64,000 bases of DNA from Aplectana chamaeleonis (lineage: Eukaryota; Nematoda; Chromadorea; Rhabditida; Cosmocercidae): NCBI GenBank assembly GCA_029168955.1, contig JAPDOI010000155.1, positions 620,001-684,000 of the forward strand, given 5' to 3'. Made by a program: the position numbers and the translations under genes. A model generated the notes under the pieces. The model was given only the letters and a program-made list of their open reading frames with translations, was not told the DNA's origin and searched no databases. Below, in pieces: positions 1 to 11,584 of the stretch (position 1 is its first letter; each line of letters begins with the position of its first letter).

Positions 1-150
1 AGGTCATGTTGTGGGGTTCCAACGGAGTTACGTGCTGCCGGAACACAGTACTCTAACATCGTCAAATATCAGGTCAGTTTCTTGAATCTACCCTAATCTT
101 GATAAGTAATACAGATTTTCAAAGCTGCGATAGGCCTGTCGCAGGGTACA
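1..150. other. Unassigned flank
   Basis: No coding frame, repeat or regulatory motif can be supported here. Confidence 0.4.
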
Positions 151-427
151 TATACCGTCCGGCTTGCGATGATTAAGCCGGGAAGCGCTGAGTTGAAGCG
201 GGCGCGGCACGCATCGGATTGCCCTCGCCACTGTTATTTAAGTGAATTCGCCAGCATACTGCCTGTATACCCGTGAATTTGAGGATGAAGAAGTCGAAAA
301 ATGTTAGAAATGGCAGCAGGCTAGCGGAATCACCTGAATGTTGGTGGCCGGGGATAACTATAAGCCGCGCCGCGCCCGCTCTAACTAAGCGCCGCACGGC
401 TTAGTCATCGCAGGCTTAACGTTATAA
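151..427. mobile_element. MITE-like element with ~55-bp terminal inverted repeats
   Basis: The left end (TTGCGATGATTAAGCCG, then GCGGGCGCGGC) is repeated in inverted form at the right end (reverse complement CTGCGATGACTAAGCCG, then GCGGGCGCGGC). The arms are about 55 bp and imperfect, around a short AT-richer centre without a coding frame. Such a structure is typical of non-autonomous DNA transposons. Ends read TATA...; a TA target duplication is likely but the exact border is uncertain. Confidence 0.6.
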
Positions 428-885
428 CAGTAGACCATAACATGAGATTCAGATGAAGTAATGCATACTATTCAGATAATATTAGTATCCGGGTAGATAT
501 AAGGTCTGATACAGACCGCTTATACGACCCCCTCACTTTCAAGAAATCGACACTTCGGGTAATGTAATCATTTCATATTCTACCCCGTTATATTTTGTGG
601 AAAATTAAGCCGGGGAGAAAATTCTGCTAAGCGCAGGCATGGATGTAAAGAGAAAAGGTCTTCTGCATTTTCATTTATAAGCACGTTGTGTTGGACCGCA
701 TCACAAAAAATATCCTCCATGTTAGGGCAGCGTACTGCGACGACAGCGTATTCGTGCATCGCCCCAAGTACCGTTACCTTCAAAAAAACAGTGCGCTATA
801 CATGAGAGGACGACCAGTGAAGATAATCTACCCAATAGCACATATATTTTGCAAGCGGAAATCAAACACCTTTTAATAGCATATA
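428..885. other. No recognisable feature
   Basis: Short open frames exist on both strands but none resembles a known protein or has convincing splice context. Confidence 0.4.
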
Positions 886-1164
886 CTGTGCTTATCTGGG
901 TCTAATTCCGGTCCGCAATTGCGTCTCGACACGCTCTGCAGCCGCACGCGCTCGAGTCGGTCGAGTTTCCAGCGCCAAAGCCGACTCGATATGGCTTTTT
1001 TATACAGTTTTCTTCGATTCTGTTTAGTTTCCAGTTTCTAAAACCCACTTAGAGTCAACAGATCGGCGGCTGCGGCGCTGGAAACTCTTCCGACTCGAAA
1101 GCGTGCGGCCGCAAAGCGTGTCGAGACGCAATCGCGGATCGGAATTTGACCCAGATAAGCACAG
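886..1164. mobile_element. MITE family A, copy 1
   Basis: Terminal inverted repeats of about 90 bp begin CTGTGCTTATCTGGGTC and continue with TTCCGGTCCGCAATTGCG and CGTCTCGACACGC on the left. The right end is their reverse complement with a few mismatches. TA dinucleotides flank both ends (884-885 and 1165-1166), as expected for Tc1/mariner-type mobilisation. The centre is AT-rich and non-coding. A second copy lies at about 29,768-30,064. Confidence 0.7.
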
Positions 1165-1390
1165 TAACTTGATTCGAACGTCTAATCACACCTTGTTCAG
1201 ATTTACCGCCGTTGGAGGATGCAGGCTTGAGTTGTTGGCGTGACGTTCAGGAAGCTTCGCCCGCCTGTTAGCCTAGCAGGTGAGGATTGACTGTTGATAA
1301 ATCCATTCACATTTATATTTTTTCTTCATAATTGCAGCAACGTACCATTTATTACTTGTGTATGCATAGTTTGGGGAGTTGACCGACCTA

Positions 1391-1585
1391 CTATCGCTCT
1401 CTGAGCCAAATTCCGGTCCGCGATTGCGGACTACGGCTGTTGCATCATGCGACGCGAGAGAATCGTGCTGGGAGAAAGATCAATCGTGCCGGGACCAAGT
1501 GGTCCCAGCACGATTATCATTCGTCGCATGGGGCAGTAACCGTAGTCCTCAAATGCGGACCAGAATTTGGCTCAAAGAACGACAG
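1391..1585. mobile_element. MITE family B, copy 1
   Basis: Inverted termini: left CTATCGCTCTCTGAGCC then AAATTCCGGTCCGC; right end the complement (GCGGACCAGAATTTGG then CTCAAAGAACGACAG). TA flanks both ends (1389-1390, 1586-1587). The subterminal AAATTCCGGTCCGC motif is shared with family A, so A and B probably used the same transposase source. The centre is a near-palindrome around GGACCAAGTGGTCC. A related copy is at 29,170-29,305. Confidence 0.65.
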
Positions 1586-2070
1586 TACTTTCGTTATCGG
1601 AGCGAGATTCCGGTACTCTTTGTATCTTCTAAAACAAGCACTAAACTTCCAAAGTTTTGGAAACAGACCTCATGTGTTTAAAGCTCAAAATAGTCCTTGT
1701 GGGCAAAGTTCGGCTGCAAGCACATTCGTTGAACTTTGTAAAGAGTGATGGAGTTTTGGACTTGTACAACTTGTTTATTGACCGTTTCTACTCGCGGTTT
1801 GGGGTTCTAATGGCAATCAAATTTTTTTCTCAGATTTCACTTAAAACTTATTCAGCCTTTTTTTCGCCTTTTGCGAATTCGAACTTTATCTGCTGCCGTT
1901 CTCCCAAATTATTCAACTAATTTTGTTCAAAGCCTTCATTCGGGGGAAATTTGGGGGCAAAACGCGACTTCTGACGACTTCCGGAACGCTACGATAGAAA
2001 TTGCTTAGAACGTTTTTCTAGGGGTCATTTGGAGTGCTAAACACGACGTTTTAGCGTGCGATAGATTAAA
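1586..2070. other. No recognisable feature
   Basis: AT-rich sequence with short frames only; nothing supportable. Confidence 0.4.
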
Positions 2071-2560
2071 GGCACAGTCTAACCTCAGAGGTAATTTCTG
2101 ATATTCAAAGCCTATAGCAACCTTGCCAAGCGCGAAATCTCGATTCACTCAAATAAGCGAGAAAAAGCAAGAGAAAAGTCGGCCACGCCCCCTCAAAAGA
2201 AAAAAGGGTAACTCCCACCGCCAGGTTTCCGACCCCAATAGGGAAGAGGCGCGCGAATGATTTTATTCAAAACCTTTGTTCTTCAAATTCTTTTCGGTCT
2301 GGCTTTATATTGTAGCCTGCTACAGAACGATGGCTGCGAATAGCGAGAAAATACGGGCTCGAGACAACTCGTCCGAGAACTTCTAGTTCGTTCGAAATCT
2401 AAATTTTTGAGGAGCCGTAACTCCGTTCGTAGTGAGTTCTAAGCGATTCTGAAAACACCATTGTGATCAACGTGAAATTTTCTCCACGATAGGGAGAAAA
2501 ACAAAAAATCGATTCTGAGGTTGGGTTGTGTCTTCAAAGGCAGTGTTCATCCATCCGGAG
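2071..2560. mobile_element. AAGGCACAGT/AAGGCAGTGT-family DNA element remnant
   Basis: Starts TA-AAGGCACAGTCTAACCTC and continues with the block AGCAACCTTGCCAAGCGCG, GAAATCTCGATTCA and AAAAGTCGGCCACGCCCC found in the copies at 9.75, 18.4 and 26.2 kb. Near 2,535 the related terminus AAGGCAGTGTTCA appears, so two family members probably abut or one is chimeric. Non-coding. Confidence 0.5.
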
Positions 2561-3380
2561 TGGTCGGCATTTCACTGAGAGCAGTTACTTAGCGGTTCGG
2601 TAAAACAGACCCTTCCTGTGAGTAGAAGACTGGGAAGTCGCCCATGTAGAGGGAGAAATTCAAAAAATCAAAGTGATGTACCATCCTTTCACATTTTTAT
2701 GGCAGAAAAATGTTAGAAACACGGAAATTTTCAGTTGAAGTGTTTTCTCGTAGCGGACATTTAGGCCAAAAGCGGGTAGAGACACAGCGGTGGACGTTTA
2801 GGCTGAAATCGGGGTAGAGACGCAGAGGAAGATATTTCTTCTCTTTGTATCAAATAGGATTATCAAACAAAGCTGCTAGTGAAAAGCCTCAGATCGGGTA
2901 AAAATATTATTGGCAATGCAAAAGCTTCGCAAGTTTGATAGGTATTTATGTCGCCAGCGATTCTCGAACTGGTCTGAGCAAGCTGAAACCATGCCCCTTT
3001 TGTCCATTTCTTGCCATCTAGGAGCCAAAACTATTCTAAAACCATCTCGAATAACGGGCACCATATATTAACTTCCAATGGGCATTTCTTCTATTGTTAC
3101 TCTAGATGAGCGGCTTTCCTTTCTTTCTGTCTCTTTAGTGGATTCTCAGTCCTAATAGGAGTGAAACTCCAGTCTGCAGCTGCGCACAACCCCAAATGCG
3201 TCACGCACTCTATATAGAACGTGCTAGGACCACGGGTGATCGTGTTGGAAGTACGAGAAGCTCCCTACAAAAATAGCACGGGCGATATCAGATGATTCGT
3301 TTCGCTGCCTCCTGCTTGCAGAAAGCTGAGTAAAGGACACTGATAACTGACGCGAGTGTCAAGCTCCGCTATGGCAGACT
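2561..3380. other. Mostly featureless; one weak minus-strand ORF
   Basis: A 62-codon minus-strand frame at 2,876-3,064 has a plausible amino-acid composition (Arg/Trp/Phe-containing, not low complexity) but no start context, splice sites or recognisable family. It could be an exon or chance. Confidence 0.25.
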
Positions 3381-3789
3381 CTCAGAGTTTTGGCAGAGAA
3401 ATAGCCGCAAATGAATGAGAAGTAATCAAAAACACCCGAGACGCGGCCGGCTTATCGATGCCGGCTCGCTGAGCCGCCATCCGAGGCCTACAGCGGTTGA
3501 GCGTGGTCTCCAAAGGCTGAGATAGGTCCAAGTCCCTCAAACCTGGGTAATTGAACCGACGGAGGTGTTGACATCTAAATCATGTCTCTGGAATGCGTCG
3601 TATACTTACCTGGAGAGAATAATTTCCCGGCTATTTCGCGGCTGTTCCGCGTCGAGTAGTATTTGGCGGCTATTTCGCGACGAGCATTATTGAGCGGCTA
3701 TTTCCCGGCGAGCATATTTCGGCGGCTATTTAGCGGGTATTATGCGACAAGCAGGCATTTCGCGGCTATTTCTCGGCCAAAACTGTCAG
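3381..3789. mobile_element. Word-array element with CTGACAGTTTTGGC-type termini
   Basis: Left terminus CTCAGAGTTTTGGC then AGAGAAATAGCCGC; the right end is its inverted counterpart (CTGACAGTTTTGGC then CGAGAAATAGCCGC read on the minus strand). Next to the right end, 3,610-3,770, the word GGCTATTTCGCGGC recurs in varied form five or six times at irregular spacing. Inverted termini plus a subterminal word array suggest a non-autonomous DNA transposon. No target duplication was found. Confidence 0.5.
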
Positions 3790-3923
3790 AGGAGGGCATG
3801 CGTTTTAGGACTTTTTGTGTAGTAAGCTTGCGAACTTGAACCGCAGCATACCTTTTTGTGAACAATTGAAGTAAACTTTTATGTTCGTGTGAACAGTTGA
3901 AGCAATTTTTGCCTTTTCTTCAG

Positions 3924-4141
3924 ATTTTTCTTGGATCAAATACGGAGAAGAGTTGATCGAAGTACATTGTTGGAAACTCAATGTCGTTCCCGACTACTTC
4001 ACCCAGCACAATACTGAAGGAACTCTAGATGTCAATCATGGAATCTACTTTGTTTATTTATGCTTGTTTATAAGTGATAAAAATTTTTTTCTGCTTAGTT
4101 TTTCTTCTCTGTATTATCCCGTTAGTTTTTGCATCAATTAG
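3924..4141 (+). CDS. Candidate internal or terminal exon, unknown protein
   Basis: A strong acceptor, GCCTTTTCTTCAG, ends at 3,923. The following frame (phase: two bases, then TTT at 3,926) stays open to the stop at 4,139-4,141. The first ~47 codons read like ordinary protein (FSWIKYGEELIEV, then HCWKLNVVPDYFTQHN, then DVNHGIYF). The tail is Phe/Leu-rich and looks like intron read-through, so the true donor probably lies near 4,050-4,060; I see no consensus GTRAGT there. No family is recognised and no neighbouring exon could be joined to it. Presence inferred from splice signal plus coding texture only. Confidence 0.35.
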
Positions 4142-6019
4142 TTTGCAACTGCCTGCACGAAGTAGTTGAGAGAAACCCCGTGCAGTTTTTGAATTGAAAT
4201 TAGCCTGAATGAGAAATTATCCCCAACTGTAAGGGGATCTTAGTATCAGTTCATGCTGTTTGAGCAATGTGGAAGCATTTACTTTTGAGTGTATTCAGTC
4301 AGCGGCATGGTTCGTGTAGTCTTCGTCTCTGGATGTCTCTATGCGGCACACAGTCCAAGACCGGCAGGGGACACCGACCCGACGGACAGCTCCGCATCCT
4401 TCATACTTTTACGATAAAGGAAGCTAAGCGCATGTAGATGGCGTGCTGATTGTGCAATTCACACAACACGAGCCCTTTGCGCTTTGTGACAACCAGCCTG
4501 AGTGATTTCACTTTCGTCGAGTAATTTTCGGCCTAAAATATATCCTATTGGCCTGTTTTCCAATACTCGATCCGTTGAAGTCTGCAAAAAAGAGGCTGAT
4601 AGCATGAGAGAATTTACCTTTTGGAGAGCTGGTGTGAGCGTCAAAGGTGTATCCCCTATTTCCGATTTCGATGCGAAATTCACGTGCGTGTGCGGAGCGA
4701 GAGGAGGGAAAGCATAGGATTAAGGGAGAGAGGGAGACGCAGCCTACGAGCGCGCACACGCGATCGACACGAGTAAATTTTGCTCCTAATTAGAGGGAAA
4801 TTCAATGAAAAAGTTCTAGTGCTCTAGAGTATGGCTGACAAAACGCTTTCAGCTAAGTGTTTGAATTCGAAGCGTTCTGTGTTGCCCCAAAAAGGCCGTA
4901 CTTTTCTAGGAAACGAAGAAAGCAAATAGGTGATTTTGAACAAAAGTAGAGAATTTTTCGTTACGCAGGGTGATACAAAGCATCCAAAAAACTCATATAC
5001 GGAGTATGGCCCAGGCTCGAATGACTTCGTACTCCAGAACAGCATTGCAGCATCGTAGAATGATCATCTCTACGGGGATCGCCCTCAGTGGGAGACGGGT
5101 ATTCAAGTAAACCTAACGTTTATGTTCCTGTCTTCTACAAAGTTCATCTACTTGAGATGTTCTACTAACTGGTGCAGTATCCTTCCTTTGAAAGTTCACG
5201 TGTTTAGAAATATTTTTTTTATTCCCAGAATGTCGTTTTTTTATTTTATGGACGTATATAAAAAATTGGGCTGCAGTTTATCCCACATAATTTTTTGTAC
5301 GTTGCTGAAAACATCCTAAAGTTAGCACCTGGGCGAGTTTTTCAGCGATTCAAGCCTTTCATTCGATATGCACGCAATAAATTTCTGTAACACTTGCCGG
5401 AAGTCAAGTTTCTGATGTTTTTAATGTTGTACGAAAAATTGGGAGGAATGAAATGTACTCTAAGCTTTCTACCAACGCTTTGCAATTACAAAAAACCCAA
5501 AACGTGCGAAACATGGATGCAAAATTACCAAAAATCTGAATGTTTTTTAAGCTCATTCAAAAGGAGAGAGGAATAAAATGCAGACTCAATTCTTGATAAA
5601 CGACCGTGGAATAAAGAACACCAAAATGTGCAATATCTGAAAAAAATGTATAATGTGTGGACTTGCAATGGGTAGGAACAAATGCACCATTTAAACCAAT
5701 TTTCGCATGTTGTAATAATAAATTAAGAAAACAAGAACACAAACAGATTTACTGAAGCAAATTGCGAAACTCCAAGGAGGCCAGGTTAGGTTTTGTCCCG
5801 TCCACTGTTAATTGATTCTGTCTCGGGTTCGAGACAGCTGATGAACTTTGATACCCACTATCGATGACTCGTCCGCCATGCCATCATATATAGGAGGAGG
5901 ACTCGTTCACCGGCAAAAACTGCTGAAGATTGAGCTGCTGATTTTGCTCAAAGACGGGGTTTTTGCGTGGTTCTTTCAAACAGGTTTCACTGCACTGCAC
6001 CCATAGAAGGGTTTTCTGA
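4142..6019. other. No supportable gene
   Basis: AT-rich sequence with many short frames on both strands, none with splice context or family resemblance. No convincing repeat structure. Confidence 0.4.
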
Positions 6020-6270
6020 AGGGAACTCGACACTCATATTTTAGCGTGAACGCTGCCTTTAAGAGGCGGTGTGACACTTAAGGATTTCGTGTACTTCTCG
6101 TGCGTTTTTCTCCATTTCTGCGTCATTTTAGTACTGCCCGGGGGCCACTTAATCAATATAGCGAATAATCTTAAAATTGAAGATTATCGTGAACACTATC
6201 TTTAAAGGCAGCAAACACGCTTGAAAAAGCTGTTGAGATAACTACGCTACTGGGCCCCTAGTAGAACGCT
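6020..6270. mobile_element. AAGGCAG-family terminus cluster
   Basis: Contains a right-type end (CGTGAACGCTGCCTTTAA near 6,045-6,064), then another (ATCGTGAACACTATCTTTA near 6,187) directly abutting a left-type end AAAGGCAGCAAACACGCTTG (6,206). Two or three short elements of the family that also occurs at 39.4, 40.7 and 57.8 kb appear to be packed or nested here. No coding capacity. Confidence 0.5.
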
Positions 6271-6919
6271 CTCGCGCCAAAAACTAGCGTCAGAAACTAG
6301 TCAAAACTTTTTAATTTGAGCAACACAAGTCGAAAAATTTCGTCAACCCCGCCCACGAGCTTCGAGAACCCCGCCTCCTACTACAAACTCGTCCAGATTG
6401 ATCCTTCGAATACGGTTTTCGAATATGTAATATTTTCGATACCATTTTTGGGCATGTCTGCTGCCTTTAATTGATATCTCGCGGGATATCGATCGGCAAA
6501 TAACAAATACACGCTGGAATTGCTATAGGCATCCGGGCGAGTGGTACATAATTATGCTGTATCTGTGCACTTTCTAACCATAAATTGGATGGGACAGGCA
6601 AGAAAAGCAATGTATTCGTTCACAGGAAGTCGATTTCGATCCATATCGAAAGCACCACTCGTTAGAACTGGAAGCGACCCAGAAATCGCTTGATCGATCA
6701 GATGTAAGTTTCTTGCCTTTTTTCTCTGGTGTCATGCAGGGAAGGCATGCGCAAGCAACACCAGGACTGAGATTTCGAACAATGTACATTTAGCTGCGCC
6801 TTAAAATCTAGTCGAGAAGCGTACAAATTGCATCTCAGATACTCGCGGCTTAGTAAGGCAGCACGAGGGGATTACTAACGCATTTACTCGTCGAGGTGTA
6901 AGCCCCTTTCGTTCCCCCA
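6271..6919. other. No recognisable feature
   Basis: No coding frame with support and no clear repeat. Confidence 0.35.
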
Positions 6920-7150
6920 ACTGCTGCCCTGGGCAGCACGTTGTGTCCTCTTGCTCCGCTCACTGCCCCAACTGCTGCTCGTATAGTTGCCCCACCTGCT
7001 GCTACAGTCGCCCCAACTGTTCCAGTCGTCGCCCCAACTGCTGCTCTTCATTGTGGCCCCAACTGCTGCTCCTCATTGTGGCCCCAACTGCTGCTGTTCT
7101 CTCCCCAACTGCTGCTCTTTATTCTCGCCCCAACTGCTGCTCCTCATTTA
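6920..7150 (+). repeat. CCCCAACTGCTGCTC minisatellite
   Basis: Irregular tandem repetition of CCCCAACTGCTGCTC with spacers such as TTCATTGTGG, roughly eight units. The apparent Pro/Ala/Thr- and Cys-rich open frames across it are a by-product of the repeat. It lies immediately upstream of a splice acceptor (7,187), so it may sit in an intron. Confidence 0.7.
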
Positions 7151-7187
7151 TGATCTTTTCTTTTTTCTTATAATTTTTCTTTCGCAG

Positions 7188-7255
7188 ATGATATGTCGCT
7201 TTCAGCAGCAGCGCTGCAGCGACCCATCAAAGACAAAGACCCCAGTGAGGCCTAA
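7188..7255 (+). CDS. Candidate terminal exon (21 codons), unknown protein
   Basis: Strong acceptor TTTTTCTTTCGCAG ends at 7,187. In the frame that needs one base from an upstream exon, the sequence reads DMSLSAAALQRPIKDKDP and then Ser-Glu-Ala to a TAA at 7,253-7,255. An alternative frame starting at the ATG runs to 7,298, so the frame is not certain. No family recognised; the upstream exon was not found. Confidence 0.3.
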
Positions 7256-8223
7256 TGATATCCCTAACGGGTGTTTCATCCTTGATTATATCCTTTGATC
7301 TTCGCCACCGATCGAGGAATTGATGCTCGCATTGCCGACTGTCTCATGCCCATGTAAGACTGCCTCGTATCTGGCACGAGTTTGCGAAGGCCGTTCAACA
7401 CAGGCCTCGGTCGGTAGTGAATGTAAGTGTCCCAAAAACATTCCTCAACAGAGTAATTCTCTATCCCTAAACAAGAATCTATTTTCACTAAGTTTTGTGA
7501 CCGTAAAGATAGGAATTAGGCGCAATATTCTGTTTTTCTCGATTTTAAAGACGAATCATGGCTTTCTTCGGGAAAAAGTTATACCCACATACTCCAAAGA
7601 TGAAAATTATCTCCAAATATTCTTAATTCACTGAAATTCGCACTGGTTAGAGGAATGTCTGGGGCGAACGGAATAGCAAATACCAGAGTATCCATCATTT
7701 GGCGATCTCTTTATAAATGGTGATTTTTTCCTTCCGAAAAAGCAATTATTTAATGAAAATGCTTTCTCCTTTCGAAATTATTGTCGTGAACTTTCTCAGG
7801 ACGGTTTAAAATTGTTGAATTAAATGCAAAGTAAATTTTGAGAACTGTCTGCTTTGAATTTTGTGAGCATTGTGTTTTTCGTGAAGAAAACGTATTGGCC
7901 ATTTCGCTCCGTTTTCGGCAAACCATTCCTGCTCAGCATTTGAAAAATACAAGTCCTCGTGGTCCTCGTCCAAAATAAAAAAATGTGTTCACTGGAAAAT
8001 GCGAGTAAAGTTCAAAGTCATGAAAACGCATTTTAAAGTAAGAACGTGATTTTCCAAAGTTTTCGACACTTACCTTCAAGATATGGAAAAAAACCAATTT
8101 GTTGTCGAATCTTGTAAAACACACTGAATCAATTATTTCAAAAGGGTTAAACATTTCTCAAATTTTCGGTCGGTTCCACACGACTATCATCCTATGAGAA
8201 TGACGACTCATAATCTTTTTCAG
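7256..8223. other. Intergenic or intronic sequence
   Basis: No confident gene. A minus-strand frame at about 7,276-7,440 has protein-like composition but no acceptor; a GTAAGT donor-like site on the plus strand is at about 7,420. The two readings are mutually exclusive and neither is convincing. Confidence 0.3.
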
Positions 8224-8355
8224 TATAATTCATCAGCCTTTAACCGAGCTGAACCATTCACATTGCTCGCAATGAACTATTTTACTCGAGTGTACCATCT
8301 CAAACCTAACGAATATCCTTTTTTTCTAGACGGCGTTCGATTTGATGATCAATAA
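8224..8355 (+). CDS. Candidate terminal exon (43 codons), unknown protein
   Basis: Acceptor AATCTTTTTCAG ends at 8,223. From 8,224 the frame runs 43 codons to TAA at 8,353-8,355 (YNSSAFNRAEPFTLLAMNY, then FTRVYHLKPNEYPFFLDG and so on). It has mixed polar and aromatic composition, no repeats and no low complexity, unlike the surrounding AT-rich DNA. A second acceptor-like TTTTTTTCTAG inside (about 8,331) offers an alternative boundary. There is no start codon, so an upstream exon must exist; none could be assigned. No family recognised. Confidence 0.45.
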   Translation, partial: YNSSAFNRAEPFTLLAMNYFTRVYHLKPNEYPFFLDGVRFDDQ

Positions 8356-9024
8356 AGTACCAGATTTTTTGAAAACTTGATGCGACGAAAATGTGAATTT
8401 TGCATAAAATTACCACCTTTGAGGTGGCCGCGCAGGTGAACAGGTAGATCGCTCACGCTTGGAACTGAAAAGTGTACGGGCAAGACCCCAGACTCAGACC
8501 GTGTCATAAACTCCGCGTGTCCGCCTCCCGCCGAGCGCATGTTGCGGCGCCCCACCCTGCTTATCCGATCCGAAAGCTCACTTGAATGCATTCTTCCTGG
8601 ATTTCGATGGAAATGATTAAAAATCACCAAAACATGTTTGGTAATATACAGATTTCCTAGTTTATTACAGATTTAATGTTTTATATGCTCTCTATTTTTA
8701 GTCTAATGCTCATTTGTGCCTATTGCTTCAGATGTTCATTCATAATCACTTTCTGGAGAGACGGCTTTCTGGGATGAGCTCATGAACTGAGCAGGACATC
8801 AATGTACCCCGAAAAGCTCACCAAACCATTGAGAAGTGTGACATAACTTTCTCCGTAGATTCTCTTCTTTAAAATCTCTGTCAGACTGTGAAGGGTTACG
8901 CATTGCAATGCATAAGTACCCTGTGTCAGCTTGATTGAGAACAGTGTAACTGATTTCCTTGAAAACATACAGGAGTGCGCAAGTTTTTTTTATCGCAAAA
9001 AAAGCTTTTGTGATGCTCATAAAA
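8356..9024. other. No recognisable gene
   Basis: Includes a GC-richer block (8,420-8,600) with a short hairpin CCTTTGAGGTGG, but no supported gene. Confidence 0.35.
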
Positions 9025-9325
9025 CTCTGATATATATTGCCGCGACTTCGCCGCAACTCCTCCGGTTTGACGCCTGCCGGAGGAGTTGCGGGGGAGATGA
9101 GAGGCAGAACCGCGGACGATTCTTCATTGACCGAATCGCGTTAGGGTCGCGGAATCGCGGAAGAGTTCCGGGGAGTCCCTGTAGAGTAGCGAAAGAGTGA
9201 GCCAGGGGGAAGTGGCGGCAAAGCCGCGGAAGAGTCCACGGTCGCTTGGGAGTCGCGGGATGGTCCGGGATCGCGAATGAGTCGTTGGGCAGCAGCGGAA
9301 GAGTCACGGCAATATTTCTCAGAAA
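9025..9325. mobile_element. Word-array element, CGCGACTC type, copy 1
   Basis: Inverted termini: left CTCTGATATATATTGCCGCG; right, read on the minus strand, CTGAGAAATATTGCCGTGAC. The interior consists of irregular repeats of a word close to GCGGAAGAGTCGCGG (complement CGCGACTCTTCCGC), and a hairpin with 12-bp arms, CAACTCCTCCGG...CCGGAGGAGTTG (9,053-9,090). Two related copies are at 11.6 and 25.7 kb. Non-coding despite long GC-rich open frames. Confidence 0.6.
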
Positions 9326-9754
9326 AAGCGCACTATCGCCATATCTCGCTTCGAAATTGACGAAATGAAATTTTGAGGTAGTTTTCGTGTTCCTCTCAGT
9401 GAGGCAAATGTAGAGTCATTGCGACTCCGGTATCCTGTTGAAAAAGGTGTATTTCCTTCAAAAATTCATGTCGATCACAGATCAGAAAATGAAAGATTTA
9501 TGCTATCATGATCATCTGACCAATTCATAGTGAGGGATTTTTGGGTGCAAATATGCATTTTTCGATGCACTTCTTAATTTGAATTTTTCTTCAATCTATT
9601 GTTTTCTAATACTATCGTATAGGACTCAATGAAAGCAATTTAGAAATTACTTCAAAATTGCAATCGGACCCCTTTGAAGCAAGTTATAGCGATGCAGCGC
9701 TTTGTGAGCACAGAAAAACGCCGCAAAATGTTTTTTCAGCGAAAAATTGTGCGG
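9326..9754. other. No recognisable feature
   Basis: AT-rich sequence without supportable genes or repeats. Confidence 0.35.
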
Positions 9755-10170
9755 AAACACTGTACCTCAGGGGTAAAATTTGATATTATAGTCCGCCCAC
9801 CGTGTATAGCAACCCTGTCAAGCTCGAGATCTCAATTCGATCAAATAAGTGAGAAACTACCCGGAAAAAGTCGACCCCGCTCACAACACCCTAAAAGCAT
9901 AATCAAGCGTTTCGACCCCGAAAAGGTAACCCAAATTTTTGCAAACGGAAAAATTAGTTTGTGTGGCGATGCTCAAAAGCAAAATGTACAATAGCAGAGC
10001 TCTTGGTTCCCTTTCCGGGGCGATGCCGTTAGGCTTTTGGGGCGGGGCCGACTTTTTCGTTGGACTCACTTATTACAGCGAATTGAGATCTCGCGCTTGG
10101 CAGGGTTGCTATTCACGGTGGGCGGGCTATAATATCAAATTTTACTCCCGATGTTGCACTGTGCCTTCAG
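9755..10170. mobile_element. AAGGCACAGT-family element with ~125-bp inverted arms
   Basis: The left arm (GGGGTAAAATTTGATATTAT, then GTCCGCCCACCGTG, CAACCCTGTCAAG, GAGATCTCAATTCG, GTCGACCCCGC) is mirrored by the right arm (GGGGCGGGGCCGAC, GAATTGAGATCTCGCGC, TTGGCAGGGTTGCTATTCA, CGGTGGGCGGGC, ATAATATCAAATTTTAC). The right terminus ends ACTGTGCCTT. Long inverted arms with a non-coding centre indicate a foldback or MITE-type DNA element. Confidence 0.65.
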
Positions 10171-10379
10171 GGCTGTTTAGCGCAGCGAGGCACTGCTCTG
10201 TAATTCAAATAATCCATAGATCTTGAAGCACGCCCACAAGTACGCCCGAAGCGGCGTGGGTGTGCACCTTGTATACAGATATCCAGAAGTCTAAATGTAC
10301 ATGCTCAAAAGAAAACTCTCCAAACTGATTATGAGTGTCCTTGTAGCTGCCCAAATGAACCACTTTGAGCAAAGTTACC

Positions 10380-10515
10380 ACACTGCGCTGGCCAAAACGG
10401 GGAGCAGCAGCTGAGGCGACGAAAGGAGGACGAGGGCAGCACGTGCTGCTAAGAGCAGCACAAAGGCAGCACGTCCTGCTCGAGCAGCACCTCTTCCCCT
10501 CGTGCTGCCCTCGCT
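10380..10515. repeat. GCAGCACG palindrome cluster
   Basis: The words GGCAGCACGTGCTGC, GAGCAGCAC, GCAGCACGTCCTGC, CGAGCAGCACC and CGTGCTGCC alternate in both orientations, so the block can fold into several hairpins. Probably the word array of a non-autonomous element with unclear ends. Confidence 0.45.
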
Positions 10516-11394
10516 ATCCTCGTCGAGGTGAAAGCCTATTGCGCTCCATTACGATCCCGCGATCCTCTGAGATAGATCGAGACAAATGTTGACCTTTTTC
10601 AATGTCGCGGTTAATAGAAACTCAGATATGTACTCCGACGGCTACAGCGGTCAGCACACGCGAGCTCATTTTGTTTATTACGGTCAGGTGCAACCATACT
10701 TCTAGTTAGTTGCAGCCTTTCTGTCTTATGATGAGGACGAGAAGAAGATGCGCCCTCCGCTCGCTTTCTAATCTCACCTCGGGTCGCCAGAAATGTCGTC
10801 ACACCTCAAGCCGCGCTCACCTACACATATTTTGCTCAAAGGGCGAGCAGAGGATATTTCTCCTCCTCACTCGAAACGGCATTATCTTACCTGGGCTTGC
10901 TCTAACCTTGTAACTGAGTAGGCGTCGATCGTAGTTCTGCCATCCAAAGAAGAGGAGGAATTCAATCCTATAATGTTCGTCGTGCCTTGCCGCGTGATCA
11001 GTGTCATGGAAATGAACTAGCTAAACTATAAACGCTTCGTCTGAAAAAAGAAAGCTCTACATAACTTTTATTCCAAGTGCTTAGCATGCTAAAAACTACT
11101 TGGTTATATGAAACCCGCCTATAAGCGGTTAGGTAGGTTACAAAATCAGCTTTGGTCCCATGCAGACTGCTCTAAAACCATGAAACATCGTGCATGCAGC
11201 CTTGTGGTGTTTCGAAGGCGTTCCAGCAGCGTTATCCTGTTATCACGCTTTTTCGATCGTGTCATCTATAGTGCATTTTTATTGGCTCGTTCGGTTCGAA
11301 GGCTAGCCCTTACTAGCAGAAAGCATGGTAACAACATGAAATGGAAGTTCTGTTTCTGTTTATTTAACTTTTGTAACTTTCTGTTTATTTGAAG
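10516..11394. other. No recognisable gene
   Basis: Several 60-95-codon frames, none with recognisable family or splice context. Confidence 0.35.
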
Positions 11395-11454
11395 GAGAAA
11401 TCAAAAGATAAACAACAGAAGCCACTGAAGACGCGTACCTTATTAGCACCAAAG
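11395..11454 (+). CDS. Candidate 60-bp internal exon, Lys-rich
   Basis: Acceptor-like TTTATTTGAAG ends at 11,394 and a consensus donor AAAG/GTGAGT begins at 11,455. The 60 bp between them is an open frame of exactly 20 codons, beginning EKSKDKQQKPLKTR and ending Thr-Leu-Leu-Ala-Pro-Lys. The charged composition resembles a basic tail or linker. No flanking exon was identified, so this remains a weak prediction. Confidence 0.3.
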
Positions 11455-11584
11455 GTGAGTTTTTCATATTTTACTGGAGAAATAATAATGAGAGGTGCGT
11501 TCAGCCACGAGAGCATGAAATGATTTGCAGCCCTCCTCTGAGAACTTTAGGAAAGTGATTTGAAAAGAAATCTGGGCTCATCAT

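Noticed and set aside
6941..7298. Pro/Ala/Thr- and Cys-rich ORFs
   Set aside because: All three plus-strand frames are open over a CCCCAACTGCTGCTC repeat; composition comes from the repeat.
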